This document shows, piece after piece, positions 57,150 to 64,000 of a stretch of DNA of 64,000 nt. Made by a program: the position numbers and the translations under genes. The notes beneath the pieces were generated by a model. The model was given only the letters and a program-made list of their open reading frames with translations, did not search any database and had not been told where the DNA came from. The stretch's first letter is position 1, and each line of letters opens with the position of its first letter. Source of the stretch: Desmodus rotundus (lineage: Eukaryota; Chordata; Mammalia; Chiroptera; Phyllostomidae); the NCBI RefSeq assembly GCF_022682495.2, contig NC_071392.1, positions 73,864,097-73,928,096 on the forward strand, given 5' to 3'.

Positions 57150-57219
57150 GGGGGGGGGGGGGGGAATGTGGGAGGGAGGGGGGTGGGCAGGATGGAGTGG
57201 AGTGGGGGGGGGGAATGGG
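57150..57219 (+). repeat. G-rich tract in 3'UTR
   Basis: Runs of 15 G (57150-57164), 6 G (57178-57183) and 10 G (57204-57213), with several GGG steps between. G-rich tracts also occur at 18928-18934 and 14850-14990 and, as C-runs, at 16311-16360. This is the same part of the 3'UTR in each element. Confidence 0.9.
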
Positions 57220-57261
57220 ACAACTGTAATAGCATAATCAATAAATATATTTTTTAAAAAA

Positions 57262-57276
57262 AAGAATCTCAGTAAA
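57262..57276. repeat. TSD of short-type element, right copy
   Basis: AAGAATCTCAGTAAA, a perfect match to 55425-55439. Confidence 0.96.
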
Positions 57277-58030
57277 AACAAAACAGGATAAACCCAGAAA
57301 TCCACACCAAGACACATCAGAGCCACGCTTGTGAAAACTGAAGGCAGAGACAAAATTAGAAAGTAGCCAGACAAATGATGCATTAACTATGGGGGAATAA
57401 CAACCTGAATGATGGATTTCTCATAAGGAGGCCAGAAGGAAGTGGCGCAATATTTTTCAAGTGCTGAAAGAATAGAACTGTCAACCTAGGGTTCTATGTC
57501 CAGAGAAAATATTCTTCAGGAATAACATTCTTATATGAAGGAAAACTAAGCAAATCTATTGCTAACAGACCCACCCTAAAAGAATAGCTGAAAGAACCTC
57601 CCTAAAAAGAAAGGAAAAGATAAAATAAGGAATCTTGGAACATCATGAAAGAAGAAAAACAGAGCAAAAATATGAGTAAATACAAAATACTTTACTTCCT
57701 TTCTTTAGTTTTTTAAATAGGTTTATGCTTAAAGAAAAACTGTAACACTTCCTACTATAGTTCTCAAGGTATACAGAGAGAAATAGTAAAACGACCATAA
57801 AAGGGGAGGGTAATGAGAGGTTACTACACTTCAATGGAACTGGTAAAATGTCAATACCAGTAGACTGTGATACATTATGCATATATAAATATAATACCTA
57901 GAGGAACCACTAAAAAAGCAATATAAAGAGATACACTTTAAAACACAATAGAGAAATCAAAATGGTATTCTATGAAATGTTCGAGCAACCCACAGAAAGC
58001 AGGAAAAAAAGTAAAGCAGAGACTGAAAAG
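57277..58030 (+). mobile_element. ancient L1/HAL1 (right part)
   Basis: It resumes with 'aaaacaggataaacccagaa', 'atccacaccaagacacatca', 'gaggccagaaggaagtggcg', 'tgctgaaagaatagaactgt', 'caacctagggttctatgtcc' (ORF1 C-terminal part), followed by inter-ORF text ('tatacagagagaaatagtaa', 'agaggaaccactaaaaaagc', 'gttcgagcaacccacagaaa'). It is old and full of stops. It ends near 58030. Confidence 0.75.
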
Positions 58031-59877
58031 AACGGAAAGGGGGTGGGTGGAAGCATCTCCAGGTCTGTGCCCCAGGGACACTCTGGAGCTAACCAGATCC
58101 TTTACACAGGGGAGTGCAGTCTATCCACGGCTCAGGTATGCCTCTGGGAGGGGGGCAGGGGGAGGAACCCTCCAGCCAATTCCACAGAGTTTTGCCTCAG
58201 GAATTACAGTGAGTTGGGGAACGTTTGCACCGGCAATCATGGAAGGCTCTTCTCAAAGCCAGCAGGCTGACCTGCCGCACACCCTACAGGGCTCCTTGCC
58301 AAGGCTTGGATCTCAGCTAACCTTCAGCACAGCGAGGCTGCCTCCAGGGAGAGGGTGGCACATTTACATTCCAATTACAAAAGCCAAAAGACTCCCTTTC
58401 TGTACGATCTGTAGGGCTGGGAAGATGGAACTAAAATGGCTTTGATGAACGAGTGACGCAGCTTGGGCCAGGGGAAGCAGCAGGCGTGGTCGTTAGGAGT
58501 CGTGTTCCAAATGCTTCAACAAATGACTGGGTTCAAAGTCAGTCAGCCCTGGTAAATACCCTCTACCAGATATAAAAACCTATTTTTACAGGCATCTTCA
58601 TTCTTAGAAAGATTAAAAAGGAAATGAATGCTTGTTTCCAGAGTAGTTCCATCTCCCTTTGATGTTATTAGAGGCAAGAGTCCTAAGTCCTTCCAGGCAT
58701 GTGGGGAGCCCCCAATCATGTATTAACCCATTTCATAGGACCGAACGGCCCTGTGTTTCTGGCCCCCACCCCCATCTCTCAGAAGAATGCTTCTGAAAAC
58801 TTTCCATTACAGTTGTTTATAATTGTTATGCTTTAAAAAGAGTAAAAATATGTCTAGGCAGGATATTTATACATTACATGTCATTTGTTGTTCTGAATAT
58901 AATTTTAATCAGTTCAACATAAAAGCATCTTAATATCTTCAATAATGGCACTGGTAATTTTAAATATTAAAATCCACATTAGGGAAAAGGGGAATTTGAT
59001 TTATTCTCTCCTTCCAAATAAGCACAATCAAGTAGGCACACACCTCCAATCTTTCTCTCCACCGTCCTGTCTTTTTTTCTTCCTTCTTCCTTTTCTCTTT
59101 CCTCCCACTTTGCTCCCTTGTGAGATAACAAGGATCAGGGTTGTAGGGGCAGAGTCATGGTTGACCCTCAAAATCTGATTACCCCCTCTCCTTCTACTTA
59201 CTCAGAAACCTAAGGACTTTTATAAAAGTAGTTTTAGTTTTCCCAGAAAATCTCTGATTTTTACATCTGCCCTGTCTTTAGCCAACTATAATAGATTTTT
59301 CTATTGAGTTCTGTTTTGTACACCAGATTCCTAAAAGATGTATTCCTACATCTGTATATTTGCAGACAATACCACGTAGATTCCCTTGAGCATTGGAAAA
59401 TGATCTCCCTTTCATCAAAAGGCAAATAGCCCAAGGAAGGCTCTCATCCACCTATATTCTCTTCTACCTTTTAATTCTTGGCACTTGTAAAAATTCAGGA
59501 ATGTTGCTGAAAATTTAGAAATGGAGTCCCATTGCTTCTTATATACTATTGCATTTGAAATAAATACCTCAAGTTAATTCAGCTCTTTCTTCCTTGAGCT
59601 AATTAGTGAACCATAAATTTCATGCTAATGTTCCCAAATCATTTGCGTGCAACATGGGACTCACTTTCCAAATGTTGCTGATTGCAATAAAAAAAAAAAA
59701 TATATGCTCACATCATTTCACAACCATGGTTCTAAAGTTTTCTATCAGGCTTGCTCTCCTCTTACAGGCAGGATGTTTATTGTGTTAGTCCATAATGTTC
59801 CAACTTTCCACTGGTACACAAAGCTAGCGGTTTACTAAAGTAGTCCTGGGATCCATTTCCATGGAAACCAAAGGTAT
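58031..59877. other. unique DNA, no gene seen
   Basis: The 157-codon frame at 57972-58445 begins inside the ancient L1 and runs into a G+C-richer unique stretch. A frame that starts in a dead LINE is not a gene. Nothing else was recognised. Confidence 0.5.
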
Positions 59878-59893
59878 AAAAAGCTGCCTTTTA

Positions 59894-60099
59894 AAAAGAT
59901 TTTGTTTGTTTATTTTTAGAGAGAGGGGAAGGGAGGGAAAAAGAGAGGCAGAGAAACATCAATGTGTTGTTGCTTCTTACATGCTTCCCACTGGGGACCT
60001 GGCCCACAACCCAGGCATGTGCCCTGACTGGGAATCAAACTGCCCGTCCTTTGGTTCACAGGCTGGCACTCAATCCACTGAGTCATACCAGCCAGGGGG
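59894..60099 (-). mobile_element. VES SINE, antisense
   Basis: T-rich start, 'agagagaggggaagggaggg', 'ggacctggcccacaacccag', 'ccactgagtcataccagcca' head at right. TSD-like flanks are aaaaagctgcctttta (59878-59893) and aaaaagctgcttttaa (60111-60126). An A-run of about 13 lies unusually at the head side (60102-60115). Frames at 59861-60173 cross this SINE. Confidence 0.9.
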
Positions 60100-60126
60100 G
60101 GAAAAAAAAAAAAAAGCTGCTTTTAA

Positions 60127-60438
60127 CTAATAGGAAACCTAGAGAAACTCTAAAAAGATCAGAAATGTTTTAAAGTAAAGATGTAACAAAATACATTCTA
60201 GCTTTAGTTAAAGAAGCCTTAGAGTAGAATAGTGTAGCAGGTTAACAGAGGAAGAATGGACAAAAAAAACCCCTTTTTGTTTGGGCCGTAATCATCATGG
60301 TTATAAGAGAAATACATTGCTATGTCTGGTCTTTGATCCAGGTCATAAGAAGTTTCTCTGTGTCTGATATAGGCCCTTCTCGAATTTTGTTAGTCTGTTT
60401 GCCTACAATGAGGTAGACCCTTTAATAGATTCTGTCAC
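60127..60438. other. unique DNA, no gene seen
   Basis: No exon or repeat recognised. Confidence 0.5.
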
Positions 60439-60447
60439 TTGGTTCTT

Positions 60448-60476
60448 TTTTTTTTTTAACTTTTATTGTTATTCAA
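60448..60476 (-). mobile_element. 29-bp ultra-truncated bat L1 3' end
   Basis: A T-run then 'aacttttattgttattcaa' is the complement of the very last bases of the bat L1 3' end plus poly(A). It is flanked by the perfect 9-bp repeat TTGGTTCTT at 60439-60447 and 60477-60485, as expected for a TSD. Confidence 0.65.
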
Positions 60477-60485
60477 TTGGTTCTT

Positions 60486-60925
60486 GTTCTTCATGATCAC
60501 AGCTATGGTGGAATGGGACAAGCCTGACTGACGGGCAATAACATCACTAATTTTCCACATTTGTAGTCCCTAATCATTTTTTATTTCATTTTCAGATCGT
60601 TCGCCCAATGTGGTCTCTTACTAGCAACATTAGCAGTGGACTTTGTATGCTTAGGGGCCATTACAAACAAAAGAAGATTAAATCAAATGCAAGAGAAAAG
60701 AATGCAATCAAAAGACACAGTAAACAGGAGATACATGAGGCAGCTGCTAACATAACGTGGCATACTGTCTCACAGCAAACTTATTTTTTGTAAGTGCAGA
60801 AAAAGTATACTCTAAAACAATGAGAAAAAGTAAAGTATATAGTCAATATATAAACTGGTAACACTTATTATTATTATCAAGTATTACGTACTATTCATAA
60901 TTGTATATGCTATATTCTTATATGA
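60486..60925. other. unique DNA, no gene seen
   Basis: No exon or repeat recognised. Confidence 0.5.
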
Positions 60926-60929
60926 TTGG

Positions 60930-61113
60930 CAGGGCACTAGGTTGTTTACACCAGTATCATCACAAACTCAAGAGTAATGCCTTGTGCTATAACTTTAAAT
61001 AGCTACAACATCACTAGGCAATAGGAATTTTTCAGCTCCATTTTAATCGTATGGGACCACCATCCTGTGTGTGGTCTGTCATGGACCAATACATCATTAT
61101 GTGGCACATGTCT
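60930..61113 (+). mobile_element. Tigger1/MER2-type DNA transposon, 3' end
   Basis: 'ggttgtttacaccagtatca', 'aatgccttgtgctataactt', 'aacatcactaggcaatagga', 'atttttcagctccattttaa', 'tatgggaccaccatcctgtg', 'tgtggtctgtcatggaccaa', 'acatcattatgtggcacatg' follow the 3' end of Tigger1/MER2 (pogo group of Tc1/mariner) in full order. Only the end is present, no transposase. An old L1 begins right at its right edge. Confidence 0.72.
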
Positions 61114-61890
61114 GATGTAGAACATTCCATCAAAAACAGCAGAATAGACATTTTTTCAAGAGCACTTGGAACATTTTTCAGGATAGATCACATGTTAGGC
61201 CACAAAAAAAGCCTCAATAAACTTAAAAAGATTGAAGTCCTATCAAGCTTCTTTTACAGCCACAATGGTATGAAACTAGAAATTAATTACAGAAGAAAAC
61301 TGGAAAAAACACAAATGCATGGAGGCTAAACAACATGCTACCAAACAGTCAATGGGCCAAAAGAGAAATAAATGAGAAACAATACCATGAGATGAATGAA
61401 AATGAAAACAGTGTTCCAAAATCTGGAGGACATGGCAAAAACAGTTACAAGAAGGAAGTTTATAGCAATACAGGCCTCCCTCAAGAAACAAGAAAAACCT
61501 CAGATAAACAATCTAACTTTACACCTAAAGGAACTGAAAAAAGAAGAACAAACAAAGCCCAAAATCAATATAAGAAAGAAAATAATTAAGATCAGAGCAA
61601 AATAAATGCAATGACTAAAAAATAATAAAAAGACCAATGAAATTAGTAGTTGATTCTTTAAAAAGATATACAAAATTGACTCACATGTAAATTCTATCAA
61701 ACATTTAAACAAGAGTTAATAACTATTCTCAAACAATTTCAAAAAAAGTGAAGAGAAAGGAAAGCTTCCAAGCTCATTCCATGAGGCCAGTATTATCCTG
61801 ATACTAAACCAGATAAAGAAACTACCAAAAAATAATAAATCTGATGAACACAGATGTAAAAATCCTCAAAAAATATATTAGTAGGACTTC
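61114..61890 (+). mobile_element. old L1 ORF2 fragment (post-endonuclease region)
   Basis: Translated pieces read 'FRIDHMLGHKKSLNKLKKIE', 'NGMKLEINYRRKLEK', 'RKFIAIQASLKKQEKPQINN', 'LTLHLKELKKEEQTKP' and 'KKIIKIRAK', which is the L1 ORF2 stretch just after the endonuclease domain, followed by a decayed part with 'ISS.FFKKIYKID' (about 61640-61680) and RT-proximal text. Frameshifts and stops occur throughout, so it is a dead pseudogene. Confidence 0.87.
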
Positions 61891-61904
61891 AGCTCCTCGG
61901 TCTG

Positions 61905-62025
61905 AACACTAGACATTCAAGTACTTAGTAGCCACATGTAGTTAGTGGTTACTCCACTAGACAGTGTTAGAGATATAGGACATTTCCATCATCATAAAAC
62001 TTTCTATTGGACAGAGCTGCTCTAG
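61905..62025 (-). mobile_element. short hAT-type DNA transposon remnant
   Basis: 'agtagccacatgtagttagt', 'ggttactccactagacagtg', 'aggacatttccatcatcata', 'aaactttctattggacagag' fits the end of a mammalian non-autonomous hAT element (cacatgtggctagtggctac ... ttctattggacagcgctg). Subfamily not certain. Confidence 0.55.
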
Positions 62026-62042
62026 AAGTTGAAATCAAATTT

Positions 62043-62245
62043 TTAAGTTTAGCCCTGGCTAGGTGGCTTATTTGGGGCATTGCCCCATACTCCAAAAAGC
62101 TGTGGGTTCGATTCCAAGTCAGGGTATATACCTAGGTTGTGGGTTCAATCCCTGGTTAGGGCACGGGAAGCAAATGATCAATGTTTCTCTCACATTGATG
62201 TTCCTCTCGCTCTCCTTTCCTCCTTCCCTCTCTCTCTAAAATCAT
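62043..62245 (+). mobile_element. VES SINE
   Basis: Head GCCCTGGCTAGGTGGCTTAT, body 'tgtgggttcgattccaagtc', a second 'gtgggttcaatccctggtta' block, 'atgatcaatgtttctctcac', CT-rich tail to 'ctctctctctaaaatc'. No clear TSD. The frame 62080-62319 is SINE sequence. Confidence 0.88.
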
Positions 62246-62314
62246 TAACATATCCTTGGGTGAGGATTAAAAAAGAGAGAGAGAGAGAACCCAAAAGACT
62301 ATGTAAAAAAAACT

Positions 62315-62840
62315 ATTAGAACTAATAAAATAATTTATTAAACGTATAGGATATTAAATTAATACACAGAATCTGTTCCATTTCTATACACTAATGACAA
62401 ATATCAGAAAGAGAAATTAAGAAAACAATTGCAGCTAAAAAAAAGGAATAAAACCAAGGAAGTGACAGATCTGTACTCTGAAAACTATCAATGATTAAAG
62501 ATATTAAAGGTTACACAAATAAATGAAAAGATATACTGTACTCATGAATGGTAAAAATTAATATTGTTAAAATGTCCACACTACCCAAAGCTATCTACAG
62601 ATTCAATGTAATCCCTATCAAAATACTAAAGCATTTTTCACAGAACAAAAACAAATAACCCTGAAATTAATATGGAGCCACAAAAGACCCCAAATAGCCA
62701 AAGCAATATTGAGAGGGGGAAAAAGGCTGGATGAATCATGCTTCCTCATTTTGAACTATACTACCAGCTATAGGAATAAAAACAGTATGGTACTGGCATA
62801 AAAAACAGTTCCATTGTTTTAAAATATCATGCACATTAAT
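62315..62840 (+). mobile_element. old L1 ORF2 fragment (RT-downstream region)
   Basis: 'tgttccatttctatacacta', 'atgacaaatatcagaaagag', 'agtgacagatctgtactctg', 'aaaactatcaatgattaaag', 'tgtccacactacccaaagct', 'atctacagattcaatgtaat', 'ccaaatagccaaagcaatat', 'agtatggtactggcataaaa' is the middle-to-late ORF2 text of mammalian L1. Together with 61114-61890 it is probably one copy with an internal deletion and two later insertions. Confidence 0.83.
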
Positions 62841-62869
62841 GGATATTTTAAAAATGTTTTAGGAGGCCT

Positions 62870-63165
62870 TATAACCTCGGACAGACAGAAGAATCAGCTT
62901 CAGCACAATCTGTCTGCACCTGCACAACAGCACACAAGACGTGGTGGGCAGAGTGACCCTCAGTCAACTGGCTGGAGGGAAGGACCCACCAAAGAAAGAC
63001 CCAACAACAATCAAAACCCAATTACACCCAGAGAACCAACATAAATGGCATAAAGGGCATCCCAAGAGGATCAAGTTCAGGTGATCAAGGAGACTGCACC
63101 ACTGAATCTCACAGGCTTCCTACCATAGAAATTCACAGAAAAACCTCTTGTCATAAAAAACACTT
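62870..63165 (+). mobile_element. L1 5'UTR fragment
   Basis: 'agtcaactggctggagggaa', 'acaacaatcaaaacccaatt', 'gtgatcaaggagactgcacc', 'actgaatctcacaggcttcc' parallels the 5'UTR of the older L1 at about 12100-12270 ('acagcaaccaaaactcagtt', 'gagactgcaccactgggatc', 'cacaggacacctac'). It is thus a 5'UTR piece of the same L1 lineage without the rest. Confidence 0.55.
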
Positions 63166-63169
63166 TCTT

Positions 63170-64000
63170 TTTCTTTTTTTTTTATTGTTGTTCTTTACAT
63201 TTGTCCCAATTTCCCCCCATTGCTTTCACCTGCCCTGCCCAGCCCCCACCATTGGCTCCCATAATCAATCCCTACCCTATTGTCCATGTCCATGGGTCAT
63301 TTATACCTGTTTCTTGACTAGCCCCTACCTCTTCTTTCCCCTCTTATGCCCTCTGGTAGCAGTCAGTCTGTTCCATGTTTCCACGCCTCTGGATCTATTT
63401 TGCTGTTTGTTCCTTTGGTTTATTAGGTTCCTCTTATAACTGAGATCATATGGTATTTGTCTTTTGCCACCTGGCTTATTTCACTTAGCATAATGCATTC
63501 CAATTCCATCCATGCTGTCGCAAAAGGTAGAAGTTCTTTCTTTCCGCTGTGTAGTATTCCATCGTGTAAATGTACCAGTTTTTTGATCCACTCACCTATT
63601 AATGGGCACTTTAAGTATTTATACATTTTGAATTTATTCTGGTATATGGTGTAAGCTGGTAGTCTAGCTTTTTTTTTTTTTTGGCATGTATCATTCCAGT
63701 TCTTCCAATACCATTTGCTAAAGAGGCTATTTTTTACTGCATTTTAAGCTCCTGCCCCCTTTGTCAAAAATGTATTAATGATAGAGATATGGGTTTACTT
63801 CTAGGCTCTCTATTCTGTTCCCTTGATCTATGTGTCTGTTCTTATGCCAGTAACAGACTGTTTTGATGACAGTGACCTTGCAGTATAGTTTGATATAGGC
63901 TAGTGTGATCCTTCCTACTTTGTTCTTCTTTCTCAAGATTGCTGAGGCTATTCAGGGTCTTTTTCAGTTCCATATAAATTTTTGAAATATTTGTTCTAGA
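63170..64000 (-). mobile_element. bat L1 antisense, 3'UTR and ORF2, internal deletion, runs off window
   Basis: From the left: T-run, 'ttattgttgttctttacatt', 'ccatgtccatgggtcattta', 'gtttcttgactagcccctac' (3'UTR complement), then ORF2 end from about 63423. Around 63600-63640 the text jumps from the coding position near 'WIKK' to a far more upstream ORF2 stretch ('ttctggtatatggtgtaagc', 'ttccaataccatttgctaaa', 'tctattctgttcccttgatc'), so several hundred bases are deleted internally relative to the old L1 at 29.4-31 kb. The 5' side is outside the window. Confidence 0.85.
63423..63626 (-). pseudogene. L1 ORF2 C-terminal fragment
   Basis: Minus-strand text 'GEWIKKLVHLHDGILHSGKK', 'ELLPFATAWMELECIMLSEI', 'SQVAKDKYHMISVIRGT' and stop is the extreme C-terminus of L1 ORF2p, parallel to the longer fragment at 29710-30225. 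Upstream coding sequence is removed by the internal deletion, so it is non-functional. Confidence 0.85.

Larger units (their letters stand above)
55440..57261 (+). mobile_element. ORF1-only (HAL1-like) element, short type, sense copy
   Basis: A complete copy: 5' end 'agagaaccaagatggcggc', GC-rich 5'UTR of about 750 nt, ORF1 remnant 56193-56881, a 3'UTR of about 380 nt with several G-runs, 'gggacaactgtaatagcata', AATAAATATATTTT and a short A-run. A perfect 15-bp TSD flanks it. There is no ORF2. Its ORF1 carries the same 141-nt deletion as the antisense copy at 16265-18107. Perfect TSD, intact 5' end and many CpGs point to a young insertion. It must rely on L1 ORF2p supplied in trans, since the 3' end matches the L1 3' end. 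Confidence 0.92.

Noticed and set aside
57972..58445. 157-codon open frame on the plus strand.
   Set aside because: It starts within a dead ancient LINE and continues into unrelated unique sequence, so its N-terminal part cannot belong to a conserved gene.
1..64000. CRISPR arrays, bacterial operons, ribosome binding sites, prophage.
   Set aside because: The repeat content (VES, MIR, L2, L1, MER20) is that of a mammalian nuclear genome. No regularly spaced repeats or prokaryotic gene order are present.

Overview
The window is mammalian genomic DNA, almost certainly from a bat (Chiroptera, probably Yangochiroptera). Six tRNA-derived SINEs of the bat VES type are present. They start with a GCCCTGGCTGGTGTGGCTCAG-like head and end in a pyrimidine-rich tail plus A-rich tract. 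Several L1-type elements share one lineage-specific 3' end (ACAACTGTAATAG...AATAAA). I find no host protein-coding exon, tRNA, rRNA, snRNA or CRISPR array. The open frames are either remnants of retrotransposon ORFs or chance frames in non-coding DNA. The region reads as intergenic or intronic sequence made of unique AT-rich DNA, ancient mammalian repeats (MIR, L2, MER20, Tigger1/MER2, MaLR-type LTR, old L1) and younger bat retrotransposons.

Layout. 1-7.8 kb: mostly unique, with MIR/L2 remnants. 7.87-9.32 kb: three VES SINEs with target-site duplications (TSDs). 10.9-19.4 kb: a nested retrotransposon complex. It holds an older L1 (5'UTR, ORF1 and the first codons of ORF2), an L1 derivative made of a 5'UTR joined to a 3'UTR with no ORF, an old L1 fragment, an ORF1-only (HAL1-like, half-L1) element of a long type inserted in that fragment, and a second ORF1-only element of a short type inserted antisense inside the first. 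19.4-20.3 kb: a possible solo LTR. 20-28 kb: mainly unique. 28.45-31.0 kb: an antisense old L1 split by a younger 5'-truncated bat L1. 31-45 kb: unique DNA with MIR, MaLR LTR and MER20. 45.4-47.3 kb: hAT remnant and old LINE pieces, with a cluster of three perfect hairpins. 48.2-48.9 kb: L2 split by a VES. 50-54.9 kb: MIR remnants. 55.0-58.0 kb: an ancient L1/HAL1 copy split by a second short-type ORF1-only element with a perfect 15-bp TSD. 58-61 kb: unique, one VES and a 29-bp L1 insertion. 61-64 kb: Tigger remnant, old L1 ORF2 pieces, a hAT remnant, a VES and an antisense L1 running off the window end.

How the parts work together. The most informative content is a family of non-autonomous L1 derivatives that share the 3' end of the autonomous bat L1 and so are presumably mobilised in trans by its ORF2 protein. 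Two separately inserted copies lack exactly the same 141 nt (47 codons, in frame) of ORF1, including the basic RNA-binding core of the C-terminal domain. The older long-type copy in the same window retains that stretch. This implies that a deleted master copy propagated. The long-type 5' end, the short-type 5' ends and the ORF-less 5' end are related in layout, and the intact ones begin with a YY1-like AAGATGGCGG motif, as human L1 does.
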